Assembly: GCF_001429505.1 (NCBI RefSeq)
Contig: NZ_LMJW01000011.1
Location: forward strand, 220,344 to 284,343
DNA: 64,000 nucleotides
Reading direction: 5' to 3'
DNA from: Allobosea sp. Root483D1
Lineage (GTDB): Bacteria > Pseudomonadota > Alphaproteobacteria > Rhizobiales > Beijerinckiaceae
Below, one piece after another: positions 17,195 to 26,002 of the stretch; position 1 is the stretch's first letter; the number at the start of each line of letters is the position of its first letter. The notes below the pieces were generated by a model. The model made no database searches, was not told the DNA's origin, and worked only from the letters and a program-made list of their open reading frames with translations. The position numbers and the translations under genes were made by a program.

Positions 17195-17583
17195 GGGGGC
17201 GCGCCGCCGGCGAACACGGGCCTGTGGAGTGGGCGGAGCCAATCTTCTCCAATGGGCTCGACCTGACGCGATCGATCATCACCAGCGGCCTGGCAAGGTT
17301 TTCGGTCTTGGCGAGGTGCCCATCGACGCGCTTTCAATGGCGACGGGGGCGGTCCGCGACGACAGTGCGGTGTCTGGTTTCGACAGCGGTGCAGAGCCCG
17401 TCCTTTCGGTCACGGACAGAGACCCACGCGGCCCCGTTCGGCAAAGCGATCGTCGGTCACCGGCAGTGATAGGCGCAGATGCCTGCTGAGACGACCAGTT
17501 GATCTCCGTTGGAATTCGTGCAATTAAATGACCGACCGGTCGGTTGATAAAAACGAACAGCAGATTTCGGGGAGAGAACCATC
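17195..17583. other. Intergenic region upstream of the paa operon
   Basis: This is 389 bases without a credible gene. The right end holds the regulatory region of the phenylacetate operon, including a perfect 14-bp palindrome at 17531-17544 and a GGGGAGAG ribosome-binding site just before the paaJ GTG. Short open frames in the left part have no motif or supporting start signal. Confidence 0.5.
17531..17544. promoter_or_regulatory. Candidate TetR-type (PaaR) operator upstream of paaJ
   Basis: ACCGACCGGTCGGT is a perfect inverted repeat 40 bases before the paaJ start. A 12/14 match occurs upstream of paaG at 32720-32733. A TetR-family regulator gene ends the paaG operon. The site probably lets phenylacetyl-CoA-responsive repression act on the plus-strand paa operon. 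Confidence 0.65.
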
Positions 17584-18789
17584 GTGGCGGACGCCTTCAT
17601 TTGCGATGCGGTTCGCACGCCCGTTGGCCGCTATGGCGGGGCGCTTTCAAGCGTCCGTGCCGATGACCTCGCTGCGATCCCGCTCACGGCGCTGATGCAG
17701 CGCAACCCTTCCGTCGATTGGGCTGGTGTCGACGACGTCATTCTCGGCTGCGCCAACCAAGCCGGCGAAGATAATCGCAATGTCGCACGCATGGCCGTGC
17801 TCTTGTCCGGACTGCCGGTCGAGATTCCCGGCAGCACGATCAACCGGCTCTGCGGCTCCGGGCTCGATGCGCTCGGCCTGGCCGCCCGCTCGATCCGGGC
17901 CGGCGACTGCGAGTTGATGATCGCCGGTGGCGTCGAGAGCATGTCGCGCGCGCCGTTCGTGATGCCGAAGGCCGACGCCGCCTTCTCGCGCGCGAATGCG
18001 GTCTACGACACGACCATCGGCTGGCGCTTCGTCAACCCGAAGATGAAGAAGGCGCATGGCATCGACTCCATGCCCGAGACGGCCGACAATGTCGCGGCGG
18101 ATTTCGGTGTGTCGCGCGCCGACCAGGATGCGTTCGCGCTGCGCAGCCAGCAGCGCTGGGCGGCCGCGCAGGCCGCCGGCCGCTTCGCCGACGAGATGGC
18201 ACCGGTATCCGTGCCTCAGCGGAAGGGCGATCCTCTGGTCGTCGACCGCGACGAGCACCCGCGTCCCGACGTGACACTGGAGCAACTGGCGAAGCTCAAG
18301 GGCGTGAACGGCCCCGATCTCAGCGTGACCGCCGGCAACGCCTCGGGCGTCAATGATGGCGCTGCGGCGCTGGTCGTCGCGAGCGAGCAGGCGGCGAAGG
18401 CGAACGGCCTGACGCCGCGCGCCCGTGTCGTCGCCATGGCGGCTGCCGGCGTCGCGCCGCGCATCATGGGCATCGGCCCCGTGCCGGCGGTGCGCAAGGT
18501 GCTGCAGCGCGCCGGGCTGGAGCTCGCACAGATCGACGTGATCGAGCTGAACGAGGCGTTCGCGGCGCAGGGGCTCGCCGTGCTGCGCGAGCTCGGCCTG
18601 CCGGACGATGCCCCGCATGTGAACCCGAATGGCGGCGCGATCGCGCTCGGCCATCCCCTGGGCGCGAGCGGCGCCCGGCTGGCGACGACGGCGATGTGGC
18701 AACTCCAGCGTACCGGCGGGCGTTTCGCCCTGTGCACGATGTGCGTTGGCGTGGGGCAGGGAATTGCAGTGATCCTCGAGCGCGTCTGA
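17584..18789 (+). CDS. paaJ: Thiolase: 3-oxoadipyl-CoA / 3-oxo-5,6-dehydrosuberyl-CoA thiolase
   Basis: A 401-residue type II thiolase. The acyl-accepting cysteine lies in [10 protein letters not shown] near residue 90. GHP in [11 protein letters not shown] and the second cysteine in [10 protein letters not shown] complete the active site. In the aerobic phenylacetate pathway PaaJ cleaves the ring-opened C8 intermediate and later 3-oxoadipyl-CoA to acetyl-CoA and succinyl-CoA. Pathway assignment rests on its place as first gene of the paaJABCDE operon; the closely related pcaF product has the same chemistry. The start is GTG with GGGGAGAG upstream. Confidence 0.9.
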   Translation: MADAFICDAVRTPVGRYGGALSSVRADDLAAIPLTALMQRNPSVDWAGVDDVILGCANQAGEDNRNVARMAVLLSGLPVEIPGSTINRLCGSGLDALGLAARSIRAGDCELMIAGGVESMSRAPFVMPKADAAFSRANAVYDTTIGWRFVNPKMKKAHGIDSMPETADNVAADFGVSRADQDAFALRSQQRWAAAQAAGRFADEMAPVSVPQRKGDPLVVDRDEHPRPDVTLEQLAKLKGVNGPDLSVTAGNASGVNDGAAALVVASEQAAKANGLTPRARVVAMAAAGVAPRIMGIGPVPAVRKVLQRAGLELAQIDVIELNEAFAAQGLAVLRELGLPDDAPHVNPNGGAIALGHPLGASGARLATTAMWQLQRTGGRFALCTMCVGVGQGIAVILERV

Positions 18790-18817
18790 GGCGCGAACCG
18801 GAACAGGAGGCGAGCCG

Positions 18818-19822
18818 ATGTATGCCCAGATGGTCAAGACCGAGGCGAAGCGTGTCCGCAGTCTCGACGAGATGGAGCCGCAGGAGCGCGCCTTCCAGGA
18901 GCGCATCGATGCCGGCCAGAAGATCGAGCCCAAAGAATGGATGCCGGAGGATTATCGCAAGACGCTGATCCGGCAGATCAGCCAGCACGCCCATTCCGAG
19001 ATCGTCGGCCAGCTGCCGGAGGGCAACTGGATCACGCGCGCGCCGACCCTGGAGCGCAAGGCTATCCTACTCGCCAAGGTCCAGGACGAGGCCGGCCATG
19101 GCCTCTATCTCTACTGCGCGGCGGAGACGCTCGGCATCAGCCGCGACCAGATGTACGAGCAGCTTCACTCGGGCAAGGCGAAGTATTCCTCGATCTTCAA
19201 CTATCCGACGCTGAGCTGGGCCGATATCGGCGCGATCGGCTGGCTGGTCGACGGCGCCGCGATCATGAACCAGGTGCCGCTGCAGCGCTGCTCCTATGGG
19301 CCCTATGCCCGCGCCATGGTGCGGATCTGCAAGGAGGAGAGTTTCCACCAGCGCCAGGGCTTCGACATCATGAACGTGCTCAGCAAGGGCACGCCAGAGC
19401 AGAAGGCGATGGCGCAGGACGCGCTCGACCGCTGGTGGTGGCCGTCGCTGATGATGTTCGGCCCCTCCGACGACGCCTCGGTGCATTCGGCCCAGTCGAT
19501 GGCCTGGAACATCAAGCAGGATTCCAATGACGAGTTGCGCCAGAAATTCGTCGACCAGACCGTGCCGCAGGCGAAGTTCCTCGGTCTCACCGTCCCCGAT
19601 CCGGTGCTGGCCTGGAACGAGGCGAAGGGCGGCCATGATTTCGGCGAGCCGGACTGGAACGAGTTCTTCGCAGTGATCGCCGGCGAGGGCCCTTGCAATC
19701 GCGAGCGCCTGGAGGCGCGGCGCAAGGCCTGGAACGACGGCGCCTGGTTCCGCGACGGGCTCACCGCCCATGCCAGCAAGCAGACGGCACGGCGCCAGGC
19801 CGCCCGTATCGCCGCCGAATAG
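18818..19822 (+). CDS. paaA: 1,2-phenylacetyl-CoA epoxidase, catalytic subunit A
   Basis: A 334-residue ferritin-like diiron oxygenase subunit that epoxidises the ring of phenylacetyl-CoA. Iron-binding motifs are visible: Glu in AHSEIVGQ near residue 62, the EAGH motif in [12 protein letters not shown] near 90 and the second ExxH in [10 protein letters not shown] near 173. Length and sequence match PaaA. It starts 28 bases after paaJ and works in the PaaABCE complex, with PaaC as structural partner. Confidence 0.96.
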   Translation: MYAQMVKTEAKRVRSLDEMEPQERAFQERIDAGQKIEPKEWMPEDYRKTLIRQISQHAHSEIVGQLPEGNWITRAPTLERKAILLAKVQDEAGHGLYLYCAAETLGISRDQMYEQLHSGKAKYSSIFNYPTLSWADIGAIGWLVDGAAIMNQVPLQRCSYGPYARAMVRICKEESFHQRQGFDIMNVLSKGTPEQKAMAQDALDRWWWPSLMMFGPSDDASVHSAQSMAWNIKQDSNDELRQKFVDQTVPQAKFLGLTVPDPVLAWNEAKGGHDFGEPDWNEFFAVIAGEGPCNRERLEARRKAWNDGAWFRDGLTAHASKQTARRQAARIAAE

Positions 19823-19846
19823 CGCGCCAGCGGAAGGAGCGAAACG

Positions 19847-20131
19847 ATGTCGAGCGAATGGCCCCTGTGGGAGGTCTTCATCCGCGGCCAGCACGGCCTC
19901 AACCACCGGCATGTCGGCAGCCTGCACGCGCCCGATGCCGAGATGGCGATCCTCAATGCGCGCGATGTCTATACGCGCCGCAACGAGGGCGTGAGCATCT
20001 GGGTGGTGCGCTCGGCCGACATCGTCGCCAGCGCGCCCTCCGACAAGGGTCCCCTGTTCGATCCCGCCAATGCGAAGGTCTATCGGCACCCGACCTTCTT
20101 CGACGTGCCGGACGAAGTGGGGCATATGTGA
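19847..20131 (+). CDS. paaB: 1,2-phenylacetyl-CoA epoxidase subunit B
   Basis: A 94-residue subunit with the characteristic PaaB opening WPLWEVFIRGQ and the HVGSLHAPDAEMA segment. PaaB has no cofactor; in characterised systems it helps assemble and connect the PaaAC catalytic units. A ribosome-binding site (GGAAGGAG) precedes the ATG. The stop shares one base with the paaC start. Confidence 0.95.
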   Translation: MSSEWPLWEVFIRGQHGLNHRHVGSLHAPDAEMAILNARDVYTRRNEGVSIWVVRSADIVASAPSDKGPLFDPANAKVYRHPTFFDVPDEVGHM

Positions 20132-20898
20132 TGAGCGACCTGGCCCCATCGCCGGCCATCGCCGAGTTCGCGCTGCGCATGGGCGATAGCTGCCTGATCC
20201 TCGGCCATCGCAACTCGGAATGGTGCGGCCACGCCCCGGCGCTGGAAGAGGACATCGCGCTCGCCAATACCGCGCTCGACCTGATCGGCCAGACCCAGCT
20301 CTGGCTGGAGCTCGCCTCTGAGGCCGAGGGCAAGGGCCGGACATCCGATGAGATCGCTTTCCTGCGCGACGTTTCCGGCTACCGCAATCTCCTCCTGGTC
20401 GAGCAGCCGAATGGTGATTTCGGCCGCACGGTGATGCGGCAATACCTGTTCGATGCCTGGCATCTGCCACTGCTCAAGGCGCTGATCGGCTCGGCCGACA
20501 AGCGCGTCGCCGCGATCGCCGAGAAGGCTTCCAAGGAGGTCGCCTATCATCTGGAACGCAGCGCCGATCTGGTGGTCCGCCTCGGCGACGGCACGGCGGA
20601 AAGCCACGCCCGCATGCAGGCGGCTGTGGACTTCCTCTGGCCCTATACCGGCGAGATGTTCATCGCCGATGCGCTCGACGAGGAGCTGGTGGCTTCAGGC
20701 CTCGCGCCGGAGCCCGGCTCGCTCAAAGCGGCCTGGCAGGAGCATGTCACGCGCACTTTTGCCGAGGCTACCTTGAAGGCGCCGGAGAAGACATTCGCCC
20801 AGAAGGGTGGCCGGCGCGGCGTTCATTCCGAGCATCTCGGCTTCATCCTGGCTGAGATGCAGTTCCTGCAGCGCGCCTATCCCGGCGCCGGCTGGTGA
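20131..20898 (+). CDS. paaC: 1,2-phenylacetyl-CoA epoxidase, structural subunit C
   Basis: A 255-residue ferritin-like subunit that pairs with PaaA but does not hold the catalytic diiron centre in characterised enzymes. Typical stretches are LGHRNSEWCGHAPALEED, ALDLIGQ and EVAYHLERS. The start overlaps paaB by one base and paaD follows ten bases later, so subunit production is coupled. Confidence 0.95.
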   Translation: MSDLAPSPAIAEFALRMGDSCLILGHRNSEWCGHAPALEEDIALANTALDLIGQTQLWLELASEAEGKGRTSDEIAFLRDVSGYRNLLLVEQPNGDFGRTVMRQYLFDAWHLPLLKALIGSADKRVAAIAEKASKEVAYHLERSADLVVRLGDGTAESHARMQAAVDFLWPYTGEMFIADALDEELVASGLAPEPGSLKAAWQEHVTRTFAEATLKAPEKTFAQKGGRRGVHSEHLGFILAEMQFLQRAYPGAGW

Positions 20899-20908
20899 GG
20901 AGGCGCTG

Positions 20909-21412
20909 ATGGACGCCGCCACCCTGTCGCGCCCGGCTATTGCCGAGATCTGGTCCTGGCTCGGCGAGATTCCGGATCCCGAGATCCCGGTGATCTCGCT
21001 GGTCGATCTCGGCATCATCCGCGACGTCGCCTGGGCCGGCGATCTGCTGGAGGTGACGGTGACGCCGACCTATTCGGGCTGCCCGGCCACCGGTGTCATC
21101 AATTTCGAGATCGAGCGCGGCCTGCGCGAGCACGGCATCGAGAAGATCAAGCTCAAGCGGCAATTGTCGCCGGCTTGGACCACGGCCTGGATCGGCGCCG
21201 AAGGCCGCGCCAAGCTGCGCGACTATGGCATCGCGCCGCCGGTCGAAGGCACGGCTGCTTGCGCCGGGGCGCTGGTGCCGCTGCTTGTGTCCTGCCCGCG
21301 CTGCGGTTCGCAGAGGACCGAGCGCGTCAGCCAGTTCGGCTCGACGCCCTGCAAGGCGCATTTCCGCTGCACCGACTGTCTCGAACCCTTCGACTACTTC
21401 AAGAGCATCTGA
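20909..21412 (+). CDS. paaD: Phenylacetate-CoA oxygenase assembly protein PaaD
   Basis: A 167-residue protein. The N-terminal MIP18/DUF59-like domain carries DPEIPVISLVDLGI and the conserved TPTYSGCPA motif near residue 55. The C-terminal part holds a four-cysteine knuckle (CPRCGS and CTDCLEP, with another Cys between). PaaD is needed for maturation of the epoxidase, probably in iron-sulfur or diiron assembly. The ATG at 20909 follows AGGAGG, which overlaps the paaC stop; longer readings would run into paaC. Confidence 0.94.
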   Translation: MDAATLSRPAIAEIWSWLGEIPDPEIPVISLVDLGIIRDVAWAGDLLEVTVTPTYSGCPATGVINFEIERGLREHGIEKIKLKRQLSPAWTTAWIGAEGRAKLRDYGIAPPVEGTAACAGALVPLLVSCPRCGSQRTERVSQFGSTPCKAHFRCTDCLEPFDYFKSI

Positions 21413-21419
21413 GGACCCG

Positions 21420-22493
21420 ATGGCTCGCTTCTTTCCGCTGGAGGTCGCCGATATCCGCCGCGAGACGCGCGATGCGGTGGTCGTGACGCTCGCGCCGCGC
21501 ATCGAAGACCGCGCCGCCTTCGACTTCACGCAAGGCCAATATTTGACCTTCCGCCGCGACTTCGAGGGCGAGGAGCTGCGTCGCTCCTATTCGATCTGCG
21601 CCGGCAAGGACGAAGGCGTGCTCAAGGTCGGCATCAAGCGCGTCGACGGCGGCGCCTTTTCGAGCTGGGCGAACGAGGAGCTGAAACCCGGCGACGTGCT
21701 CGAGGCCATGCCGCCGATGGGGGCCTTCCATGTGCCGCTGAAGCCGGAGGAGCGGCGGCATTATCTCGCCTTTGCCGGCGGCAGCGGCATCACGCCCGTG
21801 CTCTCGCTGATCAAGACGGCGCTGGCGCGTGAGCCCAAATCCCGCTTCACGCTGGTCTACGGCAACCGCTCGGTCAATTCGATCATGTTCCGCGAGGAGC
21901 TGGAGGACATCAAGAACGTCCATCTCGGCCGCTTCAACGTGGTCCATGTGCTGGAGAGCGAAGCGCAGGAGGTCGAGCTCTTCTCCGGCCGCATCGACGC
22001 CGAGAAATGCGCCAGGCTGTTCAAGGGCTGGATCAACATCGCGGCCATCGACATGGCCTTTATCTGCGGGCCCGAGCCGATGATGCTGGCGATTGCGGCG
22101 GCGCTGCGCGAGCACGGCTTGCGCGACGACCAGATCAAGTTCGAGCTGTTCGCCTCGGCGCCGCGCCGCGCCAAGCATGTCGCCCGGACCGCCGCCGACA
22201 ACGGCAAGGCGGCGATGTGCACCGCGACGATCACGCTCGACGGCACCACCCGCGTGATCGAGATGGCCAAGACCGGGCAGACCATCCTGGAAGCCGCGCT
22301 CGGCGCCAGCCTCGATGCGCCCTATGCCTGCAAGGCGGGCGTCTGCTCGACCTGTCGCGCCATGGTCGTCGAGGGCGAGGTCGAGATGGCGACCAACCAT
22401 GCCCTCGAGGACTACGAGGTCCGGCAGGGCTATGTGCTGACCTGCCAGTGCTATCCGCTCTCCGACCGGGTGGTGGTGACCTATGACCAGTGA
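21420..22493 (+). CDS. paaE: 1,2-phenylacetyl-CoA epoxidase reductase subunit PaaE
   Basis: A 357-residue electron-transfer subunit. The FAD domain contains RRSYSICAG, and an NAD(P)H domain follows with GGSGITPVLSLIKTAL and FICGPEPMM. A C-terminal plant-type [2Fe-2S] ferredoxin domain has Cys residues in CKAGVCSTC and LTCQC. It passes electrons from NADPH to the PaaA diiron centre. The start lies seven bases after paaD. The 3' end overlaps the next gene by 11 bases. Confidence 0.95.
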   Translation: MARFFPLEVADIRRETRDAVVVTLAPRIEDRAAFDFTQGQYLTFRRDFEGEELRRSYSICAGKDEGVLKVGIKRVDGGAFSSWANEELKPGDVLEAMPPMGAFHVPLKPEERRHYLAFAGGSGITPVLSLIKTALAREPKSRFTLVYGNRSVNSIMFREELEDIKNVHLGRFNVVHVLESEAQEVELFSGRIDAEKCARLFKGWINIAAIDMAFICGPEPMMLAIAAALREHGLRDDQIKFELFASAPRRAKHVARTAADNGKAAMCTATITLDGTTRVIEMAKTGQTILEAALGASLDAPYACKAGVCSTCRAMVVEGEVEMATNHALEDYEVRQGYVLTCQCYPLSDRVVVTYDQ

Positions 22494-23250
22494 CACCGCC
22501 GACACCATGCCGCTCGAGGCCTATCTCGCGCAGGGCGGCAAGCTGACCACGCCCGAGAACGCGCCGCCGCGCTATCGCGGCGAGCTGCTCAGGCTGATGG
22601 CGACCTTCATCGACAGCGAGCTCGCAGGAGCCGCCGGCTTCGCCGACATCATCAACCAGGGGCCGGGCATCAAGGAGCGCATCGCCGCCTCCCGGATCGT
22701 GCTGGAGAAGCTCGACCATGCCGAGCGCGTGCTCGCCGTAATGGGCGAGTTCGGCGCCGATATCTCGCGTTATGCGAACCACCATCCCTGGGCCGACCGC
22801 GTCGCGCGCGACAGTGATCTCGGCGCAGCGCGCCACGGCGCCGACATGCGGCTCGCCGTGCTGCACTATCCGCTGCAGGACTGGCTCGACGCGGTCGTGA
22901 TGAACGTGCTGATGGGCCACGCCGTGGTGATTCAGATCGACGAATTCGCCCGGCTCTCCTACCAGCCGCTCGGCGAGATCTTCCGCGCCATCCTGCCGCG
23001 CGAGCTCCGGCATACCGAGCTCGGCGAGGAGGGCTTGCGGAAATTGCTGCAGGAGCCCGGCAATCGGCCACTGGTCGCCACCGCCATCGCCTATTGGCGG
23101 CCTCGCGTCGCGGCGAGCTTCGGCAGCGGCAGCTCGGCTCATTTCGAGACGCAGAAGAAGTTCGGCCTGCGCCAGACCGGCAATGCCGAACTCGCCGCCG
23201 CCTGGGAGCGGCAGGTGGACGACGTGCTGCGCACCGCCGGAATGGCCTGA
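22483..23250 (+). CDS. Additional PaaA-like (Phenylacetic acid catabolic family) ferritin-like protein
   Basis: A 255-residue helical protein of the PaaA/PaaC family, encoded between paaE and paaZ and overlapping paaE. Aligned by eye to PaaA, the Glu of AHSEIVG corresponds to FIDSELAG, and the second ExxH survives in PRELRHTE. The first EAGH becomes EKLDH, where Glu and His are one residue further apart. It is therefore neither PaaA nor PaaC but a third paralogue that might still bind metal. Possible roles are an extra oxygenase component for a related acyl-CoA, or an accessory to the complex. Function is unknown. Confidence 0.8.
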   Translation: MTSDTADTMPLEAYLAQGGKLTTPENAPPRYRGELLRLMATFIDSELAGAAGFADIINQGPGIKERIAASRIVLEKLDHAERVLAVMGEFGADISRYANHHPWADRVARDSDLGAARHGADMRLAVLHYPLQDWLDAVVMNVLMGHAVVIQIDEFARLSYQPLGEIFRAILPRELRHTELGEEGLRKLLQEPGNRPLVATAIAYWRPRVAASFGSGSSAHFETQKKFGLRQTGNAELAAAWERQVDDVLRTAGMA

Positions 23251-23310
23251 TCTGCACCAACCGACGACGGCGACAAGCCGCGCACCGTGATCGACAGGGG
23301 ATCTCAAGGG

Positions 23311-25371
23311 ATGAATGCGCCAGTGAAGACCGTCCGCCAGCTCGAATCCTTCATCGCCGGAGAGTGGGTCCGCGGCGCCGGCAAGGCCGTGCCGCTGCTC
23401 GATGCCGCGACCGGGGCGGAGGTCGCGCTGATCGATGCCGGTGGGATCGACATGAAGCGCGCCCTGGCACATGGCCGCGAGGCCGGCGGGCCGGCGCTGC
23501 GCAAGCTCAGTTTCCATGAGCGCGCCTTGATGCTGAAGGCGCTCGGCCAGGCGCTGATGGAGGCGAAGGAGGAGTTCTACGCGCTCTCGACCGCGACCGG
23601 CGCGACGCGCACCGACAGCTGGATCGACATCGAGGGCGGCGTCGGCACCTTGCTGTCCTATGCCTCGAAAGGCCGGCGCGAATTGCCGAACACGCGCACC
23701 CTCGTCGACGGCGATGTCGAGGCGCTCTCGCGCGACAACAGCTTCTCCGGCCAGCATATCCTGACGCCGCTGGAAGGCGTCGCGATCCACATCAACGCCT
23801 TCAATTTCCCGTGCTGGGGCATGCTGGAGAAGCTCGCGCCGACGCTGCTCGCCGGCATGCCGGCGCTGATCAAGCCGGCGAGCCAGACCGCCTATCTGAC
23901 CGAATTGATGGTGCGCAGGATCATCGCGACCGGCATCCTGCCCAAGGGGGCGCTGCAACTGATCAGCGGCTCGGTCGGCGATCTGCTCGACCATGTCGAC
24001 TGCCAGGATGTCGTGACCTTCACCGGCTCGGCCGCGACCGGGCGCAAGCTCCGGACCCACAAGGCGATCGTCGAGAATTCGGTGCGCTTCACCATGGAGG
24101 CGGATTCGCTCAACGCCGCGATCCTCGGGCCGGATGCAGTTGCAGGGACCGAGGAGTTCGACCTCTTCGTCAAGGAGGTCGCCCGCGAGATGACGGTGAA
24201 GGCCGGGCAGAAATGCACGGCGATCCGCCGGGTGATAGCGCCCCGCAAGACGGTCGAGCCGCTGATCAAAGCGCTTGGCGAGCGTCTCGCCAAGACCGCG
24301 CTCGGCAACCCGGCCGAGGAGGCGACGCGGATGGGCCCGCTCGCCAGTCTGGCGCAACGTGACGAGGTCCGCGCCCGCATCGCCGAATTGCGCGGCGATG
24401 CCGAGATCGTGGCCGGCGATCCCCGCAAAGCCAATCTCACTTCGGGCGACGCCGAAGCCGGCGCCTTCTTGAGCCCGGTGCTGCTCTATTGCGACAAGCC
24501 CGGCTCCGCCCGGGCGGTGCACGATGTCGAGGCCTTCGGGCCGGTCAGCACGATCATCCCCTATGAGACGGCAGACGAGGCCGCGGAGCTCGCGCGGCGC
24601 GGCAAGGGCAGCCTCGTCGCCTCGGTCTTCACCAATGACTCCGCTTTCGCCCGCGAGGCCGTAGAGGCGCTCGGGCCGTGGCATGGCCGCGTCATGCTCG
24701 GCAACCGCGTCAGCGCCAAGTCCTCGACCGGCCATGGCTCGCCACTGCCGGTCCTGGTCCATGGCGGACCCGGCCGCGCCGGCGGCGGCGAGGAGCTCGG
24801 CGGCATGCGCGCCGTCAAACACTACATGCAGCGCACCGCCGTCCAGGGCGCGCCCTGGCTGCTGTCGGAAGTCACCGGGCGCTGGATGCAAGGTGCTCAG
24901 ACGCGCCAGGATGGCATCCATCCCTTCCGCAAATCGCTGGCCGAGCTAGAGATCGGCGACCAGCTCGTCACGGCTTCACGCGCGGTGACGCTGGAGGACA
25001 TCGAGCATTTCGCCCATTTCACCGGCGACACCTTCTACGCTCATATGGACGAGGAGGCGGCCAAGGCGAACCCGTTCTTCGACGGCCGCGTCGCGCATGG
25101 CTATCTGATCGTCTCCTTCGCGGCCGGCCTCTTCGTGGATCCGGCACCGGGCCCGGTGCTCGCCAATTACGGCGTCGACGCGTTGCGCTTCCTCACCCCG
25201 GTCAACCCGGGCGACGCGCTGCAGGTGACGCTGACCTGCAAGCAGATCAATCCGCGTGAAACCGAAGAGTACGGCGAGGTGCGTTGGGACTGCACGGTCA
25301 GCAACCAGGAGGCCCAGCTTGTCGCGCAATACGACGTGCTGACGATGGTGGCGAAGAACTGGTCGCAGTAG
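23311..25371 (+). CDS. paaZ: Bifunctional oxepin-CoA hydrolase / 3-oxo-5,6-dehydrosuberyl-CoA semialdehyde dehydrogenase
   Basis: A 686-residue fusion that opens the oxepin-CoA ring and oxidises the aldehyde formed. Residues 1-~520 are an aldehyde dehydrogenase with Glu263 in TMEADSLNA and the nucleophile Cys302 in AGQKCTAIRR. Residues ~530-686 are a MaoC-like R-specific hydratase with FTGDTFYAHMDEEAA and HGYLIVSFAAGL. Both halves keep their catalytic landmarks. The ATG at 23311 is preferred over a GTG 24 bases earlier because AGGGG lies ten bases before it. Confidence 0.95.
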   Translation: MNAPVKTVRQLESFIAGEWVRGAGKAVPLLDAATGAEVALIDAGGIDMKRALAHGREAGGPALRKLSFHERALMLKALGQALMEAKEEFYALSTATGATRTDSWIDIEGGVGTLLSYASKGRRELPNTRTLVDGDVEALSRDNSFSGQHILTPLEGVAIHINAFNFPCWGMLEKLAPTLLAGMPALIKPASQTAYLTELMVRRIIATGILPKGALQLISGSVGDLLDHVDCQDVVTFTGSAATGRKLRTHKAIVENSVRFTMEADSLNAAILGPDAVAGTEEFDLFVKEVAREMTVKAGQKCTAIRRVIAPRKTVEPLIKALGERLAKTALGNPAEEATRMGPLASLAQRDEVRARIAELRGDAEIVAGDPRKANLTSGDAEAGAFLSPVLLYCDKPGSARAVHDVEAFGPVSTIIPYETADEAAELARRGKGSLVASVFTNDSAFAREAVEALGPWHGRVMLGNRVSAKSSTGHGSPLPVLVHGGPGRAGGGEELGGMRAVKHYMQRTAVQGAPWLLSEVTGRWMQGAQTRQDGIHPFRKSLAELEIGDQLVTASRAVTLEDIEHFAHFTGDTFYAHMDEEAAKANPFFDGRVAHGYLIVSFAAGLFVDPAPGPVLANYGVDALRFLTPVNPGDALQVTLTCKQINPRETEEYGEVRWDCTVSNQEAQLVAQYDVLTMVAKNWSQ

Positions 25372-25381
25372 CCTCGACGCC

Positions 25382-25411
25382 AAGAAAAGCGGTGCCGGTC
25401 ACACCGGCACC
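25382..25411 (-). terminator. Rho-independent terminator for the Lrp-family gene
   Basis: A perfect 9-bp stem (GGTGCCGGT at 25391-25399, ACCGGCACC at 25403-25411) with a three-base loop overlaps the stop of the Lrp-family gene. On the minus strand a T-rich GCTTTTCTT follows. It may also slow transcription arriving from paaZ, although the plus strand lacks a T tract. Confidence 0.6.
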
Positions 25412-25857
25412 GGCCCGTGCACCTTGATCTCCCTCAAGACGAGGTTGGTGCGGACATTGGCGATGCCCGGCAGCCTGAACAGGAAGTGCTCCAGGAAATC
25501 GTTGTAGGCATCCTTGTCGCGACAGACGACATGCAGATGGTAATCGGCCTCGCCGGTGGTCGCGAAGCATTCCAGCACCTCGGGGCGCCCGGCCACGCGT
25601 GAGATGAAGGTCGTCACGTGGTCGGCCTCGTGGCGAACCAGCGCGACATGCACGATCGCGCTGAAGGCGAGCCCAGCCTTGGCCGGATCGACGACCGCGC
25701 GATAGCTTGAGATCACGCCGGCTTCCTCGAGCGCCCGCACCCGCCGCCAGCAGGCGGAGGCCGACATGCCCACGCCCTCGGCCAGCTCCTGATTGGAGAT
25801 GCGGGCATCCGCCTGCAGCAGCGTGATCAGCCTGCGGTCCTGTTCGGTGAGCTCCAT
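25399..25857 (-). CDS. Lrp/AsnC family transcriptional regulator
   Basis: A 152-residue regulator. The winged helix-turn-helix at ~5-60 (RRLITLLQADARISNQELAEGVGMS) is followed by a RAM effector domain with LECFATTGEADYHLHVV. It is divergent from the fused 2-oxoacid ferredoxin oxidoreductase gene across ~145 bases and convergent with paaZ. Lrp/AsnC proteins usually sense amino acids, so control of the oxidoreductase by an aromatic amino acid is a reasonable inference. Confidence 0.92.
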   Translation of the reverse strand: MELTEQDRRLITLLQADARISNQELAEGVGMSASACWRRVRALEEAGVISSYRAVVDPAKAGLAFSAIVHVALVRHEADHVTTFISRVAGRPEVLECFATTGEADYHLHVVCRDKDAYNDFLEHFLFRLPGIANVRTNLVLREIKVHGPVPV

Positions 25858-26002
25858 TACTCCGCTCTGAAAGGATTGTCCCTAATCGAGCGCATGGTTG
25901 GTCAATTCTACCGATGCGGCAACGGAAATCGGCAAATCAGACAAATCTTTCCAACTGCCCGAGTTTAGAATCTCCCGAATAAATCTTTCGGGAGGCCACG
26001 CC

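Noticed and set aside
22231..24921. 896-codon open frame on the minus strand opposite paaE, the extra PaaA-like gene and paaZ
   Set aside because: It runs antisense to three well-recognised genes, shows no family motif, and long antisense frames are common in GC-rich coding DNA.
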